DNA from: Paulownia fortunei
Lineage: Eukaryota > Streptophyta > Magnoliopsida > Lamiales > Paulowniaceae
Direction of reading: 5' to 3'
Length of the DNA: 64,000 nt
Assembly (NCBI GenBank): GCA_019321725.1
Contig: CM033108.1
Span: 4,534,001 to 4,598,000 of the forward strand
The position numbers were made by a program, and so were the translations under genes. The notes beneath the pieces were generated by a model. It was given only the letters and a program-made list of their open reading frames with translations, had not been told where the DNA came from and searched no databases. Positions 21,177-33,390 of this stretch are shown here, piece after piece (the stretch's first letter is position 1; each line of letters starts with the position of its first letter).

Positions 21177-24100
21177 ATGGCATCGGAGAGGCAGGTGTCT
21201 TCGTCGACGGTGACGGTGGTGCGGGAGGTGGATCCGTTGCTGAAGGATCTGAGCGAGAAGAAGCAGAGTTTCCGGCGGAACGTGGTGTCGCTGGCGGCGG
21301 AGCTCAAGGAGTTGCGCGGCCGCCTCGCCTCTCAGGAGCAGTGTTTTGCCCAAGAAACCCTAACTAGACAGGCATGGTGAAATGATTCTGATTCATTTAA
21401 TTGCATGTAATTCTTGCGTTTTTTGAACTGGGATGAGTTGAAATGTTTTTGTCTTTTGCTGTTTTGTTTTGCACTCTTAAGGCGTGTGGCTCCCTTAATT
21501 AAATATTAGATCTTTGATGGTGGAGAGTTTTCTTATTTATAATTTATTTATATTTTGATTTTGATTTTTACAGGAAGCAGAGACCAAAGCTAAGATGATG
21601 GAGGAAGAGATAAACAGACTGCAGAAGAATTTAGAGGAGAGAAATGTTCAGCTGCAGGCTTCAACATCTGCTGCTGAGATGGTACTGCTAATTCTTTGAA
21701 TCCTCAGTGTCCGTTCAGATACATGCTTTCTGTAAATCCCTATTTATTATCTCTCTTGCTTGTCCTTTTTCTTTTTCTCTTTCTCCTGCTTGGTTTGTTT
21801 GGAGTTAAGATTTTCTTTTTGGATGTTTGGGGATATAATTTTGGGGTGATCTGACTGTTGTGGATCTAATCATTGTTTTGTTGTTTTGGGGTTGTGTATG
21901 TTCTGTAGTTTCCACTTCCAAACACATCTGATGCTCCTCTTTTAAGGGTATTTCTTGGCTTTTCTTCTTTGGTCTATTTGGGAAATGAAATAATTTTCAA
22001 ATGTGTTGTAAAATATAAATTCTCTCTCTAGAATAGTTGGTGAATTAAACTCTTCAAGGATCTTGTCTCCTTATAATTAGCATTTAGCTGGCATAAAGAG
22101 GAATCTTGAACATTTATTGCTTAGACCCATTTGAGGCCTTGTGCTAATAGTACTATGTTAAACCATATTCCTAGTTGTTTACTCCGCATCGTGCACTTAA
22201 AATGCTTCATTTATCACGCATCGTTCCCCTCATATGTAATATTACTGATGGAGAATATAATGAGTTATACGAAAAAAATGATGTATGATTGTAGGTGTCT
22301 TTGCACTTGGATAAGGTGGCAAATAAGCTTTTACCTGCCTCTAGAAGAGCTTTTGTTCTCTAGACAAGATAGAGGGACGGCTCCATGTTATTGGTTCCTG
22401 AGTAAAGAAGCCAATTTATCTTCGAGCATGTCTGCATTAAAATGTAGTCTTGTGCAGAAGAGAATTGAAATAGGAATAAAAAATACATAAAACTAAAAGA
22501 AGACTACTTACTATGTCCTGGTTTCCTGTTTCCTTTTTCACTTGCCCTAGAAACAGAGAAAAAACAGTCGCTCCTATGATTGGTCCTGTGGCTTATTTTC
22601 CCACTGTAGTTGCCTACCATAAGGTTCAAGTGTATTTATACGTCAATTAGCGTCAACTAGGGTATAAAGAGCAAGTCCAATCATACCCATGGCTTGAGTT
22701 AGCAAGCTCCCTGTGCTTGTGGCTCAAGGTCCTGATCTTGCGTGATAGTGGTCCTATAAGAATGAGTTACCTTTACTACTTGATGCTTGAATGCCACAAC
22801 TGTGAGAACTATGTCAACTGAAAAGAAACTTTTCACTCTTGTTATGACTCACTACGTCGCAGGAGAGGCCAAACTAAATAAAATGTGAAAGTTATGCACT
22901 TGTATTACGTGAAAATAGGTCTGAAGTCAACAGGTCCTGGGTGGATGAACCCACCTAACTATTATCTTAGCATAGTTCCTATTATGACAAGACAGTTCAA
23001 CTGGTTAATTTGGCAGTTGAACTAAGGATATATGTTTTAGAATTTTAGTTCCCCTACAGAACTTAACCAATCGGTATTATGATTCCAAATTCCTATTATC
23101 AGATTTTTTTTATGTAACACAATTCATAAACTATAGGGTAAGCCTCGAAGAGTGGCAGCATAAAGTGGTTTGACAATATTGACATTTCCGTTTAATCCAT
23201 CACTTTTGTGTTTTACTTCACTTATTTGTTTCCCAAATCAAAGCTGCATAAAACAGTTAAGCACTAATATTTAGGGTCTATTTTTTAAGTAGTAGTGCTA
23301 GTTTAGAATATATGACCATGTGAAATTTGATTCCCATTTTTGAACTAATTCAACAACTTTTCTTCATCTCTTTTTCTTTCTATCTATTTTATGCGACAAA
23401 ACAATTGGCGAATACACTATTACTATTATGTGAATGAAATTAATATGATTTACTTTTCGTACATTGAATTACTTCTAATAATCAGTTTTGATCTTTCTTG
23501 TGTTATATTTTTTTCTTAGTTTTAACTGGAAACCTTCTCATTGTACAAAGCAGTATGTCAAAGAATTGGATGATCTGAGATTTCAGCTTACTGCAACTAA
23601 AGCAACTGCAGATGCGAGTGCACTGTCTGCTCAATCTGCCCAATTACAGTGTTCAGCACTTGTGAAAGAATTAGAAGAGAAAAATTGCTCTTTGAAAGAG
23701 CATGAGATTCATGTAAATAAGCTAGAAGAACAATTAGATCTTCTACAGAAGGATCTTCGAGCAAGAGAATTTTCTCAAAAGCAACTGAAAGATGAAGTCT
23801 CAAGAATAGAGCATGAGATAATGCAATCCTTAGCAAAGGCTGGATCAAATAAAGAGTGTGAGCTTAGGAAAATAATAGATGAGGTGTCCCCAAGAAATTT
23901 TGATAAGATCAATAAGCTTTTGATGGTAAAGGATGAAGAAATAGCCCAACTGAGAGATGAAATCAAGCTTTTGTCTGCCCACTGGAAGCTTAAAACTAAA
24001 GAGCTGGAATCTCAGGTTTGTTTCCATCATCTTATTTTTTGTCTAGCAGCAACTCTCCTTAGCTCTTTGATTACTTGCTCTATAATTCATGACACATACC

Positions 24101-24590
24101 TTGTTTTTTTTGGTTTTTTTTTAACAGTTAGAGAAGCACCGCAGAGCAGATCAAGAGTTGAAGAAGAAAGTTCTGAAGTTAGAGTTCTGTCTCCAAGAAG
24201 CACGAGCTCAGACTCGCAAGCTCCAAAGAGTAATACTGCTTCCATCTTTTATAGCTGGCACAGATATGTGCTACTTAGATGGCATTTCAGTTGTGAAATA
24301 TTTCTTAAAGTGAATGTTGTTCAAACGCATGAATTTTCATCACCATCAGCTTTAAAGTAGAATTTCTGTCAGATGTGATGATTACTAATCACTTCCACTT
24401 ATCGCTTACTTCTGTTCCACAGATGGGAGAGCGAAGAGATAAAGCTCTAAAGGATTTGAGAGACCAGTTGGCAGCCAAACAACAGGGCATGCCTCTGAGC
24501 AGTGAAAAGCAGAATTTCTGGGAGACCTCTGGTTTCAAGATCGTTGTTTCAATGTCAATGTTGATCTTGGTAATGTTGTCAAAGCGGTAA
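21177..24590 (+). CDS. NEAP: Nuclear envelope-associated protein (NEAP family)
   Basis: Exons: 21177-21371, 21574-21681, 23554-24015, 24128-24229, 24423-24590; 344 residues, the usual family length. Almost the whole protein is coiled coil: about residues 20-100 ([32 protein letters not shown]) and 103-310 ([28 protein letters not shown]). The C-terminus is a short hydrophobic anchor (about 327-342, [17 protein letters not shown]) preceded by [12 protein letters not shown], typical of plant NEAPs. Basic stretches (KTKELES to [25 protein letters not shown]) could serve nuclear import. NEAPs are known inner-nuclear-membrane proteins that interact with SUN proteins and influence chromatin organisation. 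Oddities: intron 1 needs a GC donor (CAG|GCATGG); every GT alternative breaks the frame. Intron 2 (1.87 kb) ends in a tandem AAGCAG acceptor. Introns 3 and 4 are GT-AG; all are phase 0. Confidence 0.9.
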
Positions 24591-25796
24591 CATTATTAGA
24601 TTATCTATTACTCATGTAAATTAGGATCAGATCGGTAGTAGTCAAGCTGAAGAGAGTAGAGTAGTGGGGCACACTCGAATCTGTTTTGTCCGTAGAAATG
24701 TGTATTTGTAGAGGTCTTTTTCATTTTGATCAAAACATCAAAGCCCCCTCAATTATTAGATTGAAGTCGGCATTGTATGTCCACAATTGAGGATAGAATA
24801 AATATCTATATATACAGCATATATATATATATTGTGTTGTCTATTCTGAGCACCTTTATTCTTCCCCTTTATATTAAAGTAGTGGTTGGTATACACTCTT
24901 CCAGGTAGGTCTCCATCTCGCATGGGGTTGGCCTAGTCCACTTAGCAGCATTTTCAATTTGTTAGGTTAACCTTGAAATTGTAAGATGCTTCCCATTAAC
25001 ATGTCAACTTCTTGAAATTATAAAATGCCTCTCATTAACTTATCATAAATTCTTGGCATGGTGGTAGTCGCAAATCTTAATTGTTTGTGTAATAGTATCA
25101 AATAATCCAGTGCACTGAAACATCATGTCGTTTGGTGTGGCTTATATGAATTGCTTATATGTATAAAAGAATGCTATTAGGAAATGGAAAGATATATTGG
25201 CCCAGAACTGCGCATGGATTACTTGCAAACCTTGACCTATAATTCGGATTCATTCCAACCAATTTGATACATGAAACCATTGCATTCTAAATTAGAACTT
25301 AGAACCCCAACCGCCCACAGAAAAAATAAGGAAGAAGAAAAGCTAGATATTCTTTGATGTAAAAAAAGAGAGAAATACATACCAGGGGGCAAAAATAACA
25401 AGGAAAGAGGTGACCCAAAAGGGAAATTTTGCAAGATTAGATTATCTATTGCTTTTATCTAAACAACGCTGTATGACTAATTACCTAATAGTTTTAGTTT
25501 CTCTGGACATTTAGGAGCCACAACCAGCACAAGATGTACTAATGGAAAGAAGCCCAAAATTTCTGAGTCTGACTGTCTTGCAGATGTATATGTCATCTCC
25601 TAACATGTATCTGCAGAACTAGTGGTGACACATGGAGAAGCTGCATTTAGTGCTGATGAGATTGGCACTTGAGCAGAGTATACTGTGAGAACTGAAGAGC
25701 ACTGGAAATTCTTGGCTATTGTTTCCTGCAAAGAACTGTACAGCCCAAAACTTTATATACTTTTGAAGGAATGAGCTTCTGATCCATTGACTGCCT
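24591..25796. other. Convergent intergenic region NEAP / X8 gene
   Basis: These 1.2 kb hold the two 3' UTRs. 24,790-24,840 has a TATA-type microsatellite near an AATAAATA that may mark the NEAP poly(A) region. I saw no further gene. Confidence 0.5.
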
Positions 25797-28700
25797 CTAA
25801 ATATCCAAAACAATCCTCCCTGTGATGATGGTTGTCACCACAATAATGCAGCCAATAAAGGGCTGCAAACTGCTAGACATGGAAGCCAAAGAAGTGTTGG
25901 CAATGGGAGGGCTTTCACCATAGCCTGTGATGCCGCCTCCCAAAGCAGGGTTGCTTTCATTCAAGACGGTTGGAGGAGTACCTGAACTGCAATAGTACAC
26001 CAAAGAATGGAATGCGATTAGATGGCCTTTATTAAGCAGTGATTGTTAATGCAACAGTCTATTAAAATTCGTCTTTACCCAGTTGGTATTGCTCCGGATG
26101 AAGATTCTGTAGTTGGAGTTGGTGTTGGAGTTGTTGTGATCGGAGTTGCCATTGTTGGTGATGCCGAGGAAGACGACCATGTTGTGAAAATGCAAGAACC
26201 GGAGCCTGTAAGTGATGTAAATCAGAAATATCTCAGTATCGGCTTAATTTATACATGCATTTTGAAGCATATTAGTTGTCAGCAATAATTGACGGTGTTA
26301 AGGACCATATAAACAGAAAAATAGGGACTGAAGATTGTGCACAATGGAGATATAAGTTAAGCTAATCTACTGGAAGTTTTTGTGCTTACTCGGATTCACA
26401 TTGGTTATCACAGCAGTACCACCAAAGTCACAGCTAGTTTGCACTGGATTTCTCTGGTAATAGCTATTAAAGGCATATGATGCATGATTCTCCAGACTGT
26501 TGGGATTGTAGCAGCTTGCACCCTGCTGGATGGCTGAACAATCTGCACCTCCAATCCCACATGCATAATCAAGTGCTGCCTGAAGAGCAGTCTCCTGCAC
26601 TCCACTCCTTGCCACGCACCAGCTCTGCCCCGCAACTGCAGGTGCATTGGTGATCACAGGAGGCGCCACCCCAGGAGTAGTGATTGGAACACCACCTGTG
26701 GGGGTTGGATAAGTTGTCACGGGATTGCTCACCGGTTGGCCCCCTGGGATGGTGGTGACTGGATTGGTTATTGGCACTGGGGGATTAACTGGATCGCCGA
26801 CAGGGGTTGTGGGAGGAAATGTAATGGGAGTTGTATCAGGAGTTGGTGTTACGGTGACCGGGTTTGCTGAAGGAACAGTTACTGTTGCTGGTGTTGAAGT
26901 ATCCGGTGGGAAGGTGACTGTGGCTGGGGTTGTCACTGGATTAGTTACTGGGGTGGTAGGGAAGGTTGTGATTGGGGGATTAGTGAAATCATGTTGAATT
27001 GTTTGGACTAATTCTCTGCTGTATGAATGGAATGTTTGTTCATCTGCTGTTTTAATTTCTTTCTGCACAAAATGCTTGACAGCAGAGAGAAATGACCCTG
27101 AAAATCACACAGTGAACTTTCCTGTCAAATACATTGCTAGGCTGCAACACTTTTATTTTATATTTTATTTCATATATACACGCCAAGTATATATAATTCA
27201 TGACATTATAAAAAAACGGGTTTTTTTTGGACATAATTGAATTTTGATTCGGTTATTATCTTTAAATCAGATGATTTTTTGAATATTGTATTTCTAAGGG
27301 AGGAAAAAAAAAGAGCCGTCACTGATTGGTCAGGATTTGTGGTAAATTTAAACTAAACAACATAGATCCTCCCATATTTTTGTGCATGCGAATATGCATA
27401 ATTCCTTATTAATATACTTATACAGAATGTCTTGTGGTAAATGTGCATGAAAGCATCAAATAAAGTGTCAATAGTATTATTTTTCCATGAAAAGTAATTT
27501 GATCATTTTATTCGGATCTGACTTCTTTTTAATCACTTCTTATTCTATAAAAAGACTGTTAACAATAAAAGTTTGAAAATAAGAGAAGTGTTGTTTATAT
27601 ACAATGAGATATTTTTTTTTTCTCAGTAAGAAAAAAAAACTAGAGACTCTTATTAAATGAAACGTAATAGAATTATAGTTATTTAAGTTTGAAAAATGTT
27701 CCATTCATGATATTGCCATGAGATAAAATAAAATTTTCATTTCCTAAAAATATATATGAAAAATGAAATATAAATATGATTTTCAACAAAGTGAAATTAT
27801 TATTAACGACTGATTATTCATATAATTCTTCCTAGTGAAGTGCAGTGAGCAGCTACACACACATATATATATATATATACACACGTACACTACACATATA
27901 CACACATACGTGCACACATATTGTCGTCTCGAGGATGGAGGTTGGGCGGTTGGGTGTGGGGGGTGGTGGCGGAGTGTGGGGGTAGGGTTGCGAGGTTTGG
28001 GATTGTTGGTGTCGAGGAGGAGGAGAAAAAAGAAAGTAGTAAAACGAAAAGAAAAAATAAAAAAAATGATTAAATTTAAGGAGGTCTCTATGTAATTACC
28101 CTTATAACAGATCATTTATATTCTCAACATTCATATTAGTTTAGCTTAAATTAATTAAAACTTTGGATTTGGATCATGGTTTGTCAATAAACATGCTTTG
28201 GTTTGTCAATAAACATGCTTATCCATCAATCATTCTTGGCTTCCAACAAGACAAGAAACATGCTTAGTTCAGTGATGAAGTAGTTGGATGGATAATAGCA
28301 CAACCTTTTGGTGGATTGGTTTCAGGCCAACTTGAGTTGCATATAAAATTCCACCAACTTATGTCTACTGCTCAGCTTATTAATATGTGATGCAAAGACC
28401 ATAGATTGGCTTTGAGACACTACAAATCTTTGACAGCTGATGAAGAATCAAGATCCAAAAACTAAGAATTCTATGGAGGAAACATTTCACAGCAATAGTG
28501 AACTTTAATATTTCTGAGAGAATCATAAACTAATATGCCTCAGAAAGATATATAGACCATAGTTAAGGCATGATCTATCAGTTCAGAAACATGTTAAAAC
28601 TAACCATTCTTATAAAAGAACCAGTTTTACAACTTTATACACATTATATTTCTTGAAAAACAGATTATTTACTTGAAGATAACTTGCTGTGCAGAGCTTA

Positions 28701-28921
28701 TTTCTGCAATGTTATGAGCTGGTCAATGGGTTCAGAAGGAACCCTTATGGACCCTAATCGACCACATGCGAGAGCAAAGCGCATAAACAAATCTCGGTTC
28801 TAATGAAATCAGATTATTACAAAATTGAACTAGAAAACTACCAGAAGTACTTACCTGATGAGCAGACAATGAGAATAGACAGGAGGAATAAGAAAAGAAA
28901 CTTGGAGGCTGATGTATCCAT
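25797..28921 (-). CDS. X8 (CBM43) domain GPI-anchored protein
   Basis: Exons (minus): 28921-28855, 27097-26390, 26205-26079, 25986-25797; 363 residues, all GT-AG. Exon 1 encodes only the signal peptide ([20 protein letters not shown], cleavage near residue 22). Residues about 62-178 are a Pro/Thr/Val-rich spacer, likely O-glycosylated. The X8 domain runs from about 180 to 263 with its six cysteines (C183, C202, C209, C218, C245, C263) and SWCVARSG / [16 protein letters not shown] / GASCYNPN / YAFNSYYQ signatures. A Thr/Pro-rich tail follows, and the last 24 residues are hydrophobic ([15 protein letters not shown]), as for GPI addition. X8 domains bind beta-1,3-glucan; relatives include plasmodesmata callose-binding proteins. 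No glycosyl-hydrolase domain is present, so it should bind rather than cut callose. Whether it sits at plasmodesmata cannot be read from sequence. Confidence 0.92.
27856..28000. repeat. (CA)/(TA) microsatellite followed by a G-rich block in X8 intron 1
   Basis: 27,856-27,920 is a compound CACACATATATA-type microsatellite. 27,931-28,000 is G-rich on the plus strand (GGTTGGGTGTGGGGGGTGG, TGTGGGGGTAGGG), with enough G-tracts for a quadruplex; the transcribed RNA of the X8 gene carries the C-rich strand. Both lie in the 1.76-kb first intron. Confidence 0.7.
28179..28221. repeat. Perfect 22-bp tandem duplication in X8 intron 1
   Basis: GGTTTGTCAATAAACATGCT plus two bases is repeated twice with period 22 and essentially no mismatch, so the duplication is recent. 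Confidence 0.9.
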
Positions 28922-31900
28922 TTTAATGAGAGCTGTTCTTGGGGTTGAAGGGGATATCCAAATGGATTATTAATGTGAATAATGGCATTGCAGAATTTAA
29001 AACATATATGACATACAGATTGGAAAAGTTGGCCATTGAGAGAGTGAGCAGAAAAGGGAGAAGATAAAGGCTAAGGATAGAAGGATAAAGGAAAAGAAGA
29101 AGGAATATGTAACAATGACAAAGAAAAGTGCTTCCTTTGTGATGAAGAATGAAATTTGAATATATTTTGTCTCTCAATAGTGGAAAGAATCAAGAAAAAG
29201 ACCATGCCTTTATCATAGAAAAGCAAATAGTGTCTTTCACAAAATTAGTTCTGGTAATTAATAGAATTGGCAAAGTGGTTAGGCACATGCATATGCATGC
29301 ATAACTAAAAAGAAGAGGATGAAGCTTTCTAGTGTTTTTTTTTTTTTTAATAATAAAAAGGTAGGAGAGGGATGACTAGCGCAACATCCCCGTTTGAGGT
29401 GATGATAGGAGTACATGATGATGTGAATTGAATCATAACTACTGTCCAAAGACCGAGTTTATCACTATAATCCATCAAAGTAAAACCCTTCCACCATGAA
29501 AGTAATTGATTCAGAGACTATTGTCGCAAGTGAGTTCCAGTGCCTGTTTGTGGAAAAGTATTGAGTTAGACTAAGTAGACTACCATCTTGATATGAAGAG
29601 GATAGAGCTTATCTCCACACCATGTGGATTCAATGGGAATGGCAAAGGCATGCAAGTGATTGGAGGAACCATTCTTTAACATGGAAAGCTAAAGCAACAC
29701 TATGCCACTACAACTGTGGTCTGGACTTTCTGACAATCATAGGCAGACTTAATCCTTTGAGAAAATCCATGGATCCATATTTTTATTTTACTTGCACTTA
29801 TAGATCAGTATTTCTTGAAATAAGTTCAAGTTACAAGTTATTTCTGCAGTGCAATGAAATTTTCTTGTTTTTTCTGAGTTTATGAAGATGACTATAAGTC
29901 ACCCTTCAAACTACTGCTAAATCTGTGTGAAGACAAGTTTTCTTGTACTTCTATAACTAACAAAAAGTGAAAAAATAATACCGTTTCACGAATCATTGAA
30001 ATAAAGACTTCTCTTAGGGCATTGATGCCACATTCTATAAAGTTTCAAGATAAATATCCCCACCTCTCTCAGACTGTAATGTGCAAAAAGACATCATTGT
30101 CCAAAGATAAAATGACGTGATCCATCTTTTCATTCACACTTGAAAAAAAAAAATCCAGTGTTAATGAAACTGAGTTCTAAAATAGCAAAAGAGTTTTAAT
30201 TTATTGCTTATACAGAAGATTATTAATTTGCAGCAAGGGTTATTTGTCTGTTTATTGAATGTTGCTCAAACCCCTGAATACTTTTATTTGCATCTCTTCA
30301 TCTTTCACACAGAGTTCTCATTACATGACATTAACTGGTTGTTCTATAGTCTTAATTAGTGTTCTTTTCTCCAATTTTTATACTAATTCTGAAGTCTAAA
30401 CCATCTAATTTCCTTTTATATTACTGGTATTTCTTTTTCAAAACATCACTAATAAAATATAGAGGAGCAACAGTTGAAGCCCCCATTAATATTGAAGACA
30501 ATACACATGCATGCAGCAGGAATAAGAGGAACTTTTCAATGCTCTCAGAATCTGTAAAAGAAACAATTAATGAAAGAGCAGAAAGAAAATCAATGTGCAC
30601 AATATACAATATTAAGGCTGGATGTATGAACTCCACACTATTAACATTAATTCACAACATCATCGATTTCTGGCATAAGATACTTAGTATGTCTGAGAAG
30701 TAGTAGGGAAAAGAAGGATATTACTGAAAGATAAAGGGATGAAATAGGCTGGCTCACTGATCACCCCATATCATAAGTTCTTCAAACTTATATTTAGAAG
30801 ATAATTGACGTACTATCATTTCTTTTCTTTTAGCAGTACTCATGTGGAATTCGAATTGTTGAGTGGGTCATTAAGTGCTTCGTAAAAGTTGTTAGGGGTG
30901 CCTATGGTTGACCTGACGAATACCTTCCGACGCTCAAATCAGTTCCAAAACAATTAAATTGCAAGTTATAAATCTTGAAAGCATATAAGTACATAATTAT
31001 TTACAGTGTTCATACGAGGGCGTTCGTGGGAATGGGTCTTCTACTCTAATGCACTTAGTTTGAGCATTATAGTTGAATTTGTCTTATTATCTTATAAAGT
31101 CCATGAATTCAATTTCACATTTCTGTTTTGGTCTATAATTTAGACGAATATCTTAAATTTAGAGTTTTGAACTTATTTTGAACTCATGATCTCATCTCAA
31201 GCTGATCTCTTACAAAATTTACTTAACACATAACAACAACTTATAAATTCTCAAACATCTTTAAATAAAACTCACTCTCGATTGTGTAGCTTATAATCTA
31301 AAGATATGTACAAAAACTTGACTAAGAATGAGAACTAACGTAATATTATACTAACAAAGCCAATGCTAATCTAAACTTGCTTTTGGTTATGGCCCATATT
31401 ATACTATGTGGATTTGTTGAAACTATGGACCCTTTTGGAGAAATTCCATGCACTGACAGGCATTTTGCACAGAGCTTTGTCCTTGTGTTGAAGAATCAAC
31501 TGCTTTTTGACCTTTCTTTCTTCATATTTTGCCATGACCCTACTTACATCTTGTTGGGATATTATATATAGATTTAAAAGGGATCCCCATGTGGTCTGCC
31601 CTGATCTTTCCTGATCTTTCAAGACTCTTTCTTTTTAATGAATCAAAAAGTATCTTATCTGACTAAGTCTTACATCAGCCTAAAGCAAAGATAGACACCA
31701 GGAGATAATGCTGATAATCAAAAGAGAATCTAAAAGTAGTTTTGCCAAATTTTTTGGGGAAAAAAAAGGGAATGGAAAGTAGCCAAATCCATACAAGGCA
31801 ATCTTGCTTTTGTATGCTTGCTTTCTGGTTTGGTTTGTTGCTGTGTAAATCAGGCTTCCATTGCAGAAAAATCCATCTCAATATAATTTATATCCACTAA

Positions 31901-31933
31901 CATGTAATTGTTTGTAAGTTTAAGGGCTTTCTC
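28922..31933. other. Gene-poor stretch upstream of the X8 gene
   Basis: The first 300-400 bp is probably the X8 promoter and leader. Near 29,285-29,305 overlapping ATGCAT/CATGCAT words (RY-like) occur. Open stretches at 29,622-29,885 and 30,359-30,703 show no family motif, and codon-like composition is not evident, so they are not called. A short LTR-like motif lies near 30,900. Confidence 0.45.
30885..30945 (-). mobile_element. LTR/TRIM-like fragment
   Basis: On the minus strand the sequence contains TGATTTGAGCGTCGGAAGG, close to the TGACTTGAGCGTCGGAG word seen in the leader part of many plant LTRs and resembling the TGACATGAACATCGGAGG block of R1. Borders were not found. Confidence 0.35.
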
Positions 31934-32110
31934 AGAATATATTTTTTTACTTTACAAATATATATTCACGTCCAAATATCTTTTATAACAAAATTATGTA
32001 ACGTCAATTAATTATTACACTTTTATCTCTCATCTATATATTCTTTCAAAAAATATTCCATATTTTAATATATTTAAAAAAAAAACATGTCACATTCACT
32101 GTAATTATTG
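31934..32110. repeat. AT-rich direct repeat, left copy
   Basis: AGAATATATTTTTTTACTTT, then TCCAAATATCTTTTATAAC, TATGTAACGTCA, TTATTACACTTTTAT and CACTGTAATTATT recur in the same order at 33,211-33,390. The two copies bracket the Copia remnant. They could be MITE-like or old duplicated flanks. Confidence 0.65.
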
Positions 32111-32329
32111 GCCAAGGATTTTAAAGTCAAGTATAGTAAAACATATAGGAGACTCACCTATTCATTTAGATAGGTAACGGATCCTTTGTTGGCCATTCAT
32201 TAATCTCCATATATGAAGATATAACACCAAATGTAAACTCTTTGTTATTGTTATGCAATCGGGAAATACATCAAAGTGCAACATGTCATGCACAAGGTTA
32301 CCATAGTGCCTCAAGTCCAAGGACTAATT

Positions 32330-33190
32330 CTTACACTATCGTAACAAGAAAATTCTCATTCGACAATAGAATATTTTTAATTAGGAATTCTCAAGTGGGG
32401 TAGTTCAGTGTACTTGTTCCCCAACAAGCACCCGTATACATGCACTAGTGTCTTCACACCAATGCCCATGGAATGAGGCATCCTCCTTTTGGGCTTGTAT
32501 TATATACACAAGTCTAAATAAGATCAATGATGTCCAATCTCATTGATCCTTGACTTTGAATGTTTTAATACCATAGCTATAGATGTATATTCCACGATCA
32601 CCATCATATGCGTGACCACGCCCCATAACTATGTGATCTAAGGACTTCATCTAATTCTTATGATGAATTTAAGATAAACATTGCCATTTAAATGATATTG
32701 ATATAAATAAAAATGATTCGCAAGAGTATAAGAACGACCAGATCAATTAGCTCAGTGGACACTACTCTAATAATCTCCCACTTGCCCTAGATACAATTGC
32801 CCTCACATTAATCCCTCTTCCTCAAGATGTCATTCAAATGCTAATCTAAAGGATTAAATCAGTGGGTTTGCTATATTTTCTGCTTAGACAAATCTTTCCA
32901 CACTGATGTTGTCTCTACCAATGATTTTCAAAATTACAGTATCGCTAATCTATTTCTGCTTGGAATCCTTGATGAGACATTGACTTCTTTGCTTGCGCAA
33001 TAGCCCCCATTGTTATCGCAGTACTCTAGTACTCAATCAATAATGATTGGAACTATATCCAACACTTGGATTAAGTTCCCTAATAGTCCATTTTCACAGC
33101 ATTGATGCCCCGATGTATTCAATCACGGTGGTGGAATCTATGATTATTACAAGCTTGGAATTCTTTCCAACTAACTCTCCTACCATTTAG
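32330..33190 (-). pseudogene. Ty1/copia RNase H and 3' LTR remnant
   Basis: On the minus strand decayed frames show STTVIEYIGAS (33,104-33,142, the STTEAEY-IAAS box of Copia RNase H), then a CDNNG block (33,009-33,020) followed after a frameshift by GAIAQAKE-like residues. After about 230 bp comes GGGCAAGTGGGAGATT (32,772-32,787), the polypurine tract and start of the 3' LTR typical of plant Copia elements. Several stops and frameshifts make it dead. The LTR part runs left to about 32,330 without a clear end. No integrase or reverse transcriptase core remains. Confidence 0.75.
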
Positions 33191-33210
33191 GATGAACTTA
33201 TAGAAAATTT

Positions 33211-33390
33211 CAGAATATATTTTTTCACTTTCAAAAATATATTGCCATCCAAATATTTTTTCATAAAAAAAATATGTAACGTCACTTGCAATTATTACAT
33301 TTTTATTTCTTATATATATATTTTCAAAAAATATTTAATATTTTAATATTTTTTAAAAATATATATATCACATCAACTGTAATTATTATA
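33211..33390. repeat. AT-rich direct repeat, right copy
   Basis: This is the partner of 31,934-32,110: AGAATATATTTTTTCACTTT, TCCAAATATTTTTTCAT, TATGTAACGTCA, ATTATTACATTTTTAT, CAACTGTAATTATT. Divergence is roughly 15-20 percent by eye. Confidence 0.65.

Noticed and set aside
22131..22490. 119-codon open stretch in NEAP intron 2
   Set aside because: No recognisable domain and unusual composition; it is bounded by good NEAP splice sites. It could be an old captured fragment but nothing supports a gene.
26725..26997. 90-codon Gly/Val-rich stretch antisense to the X8 gene
   Set aside because: It is the mirror of the Pro/Thr-rich spacer, a typical antisense artefact.
30359..30703. 114-codon open stretch between X8 and kinase genes
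   Set aside because: No motif on either strand; the overlapping minus frame is equally open. Not enough for a gene call.
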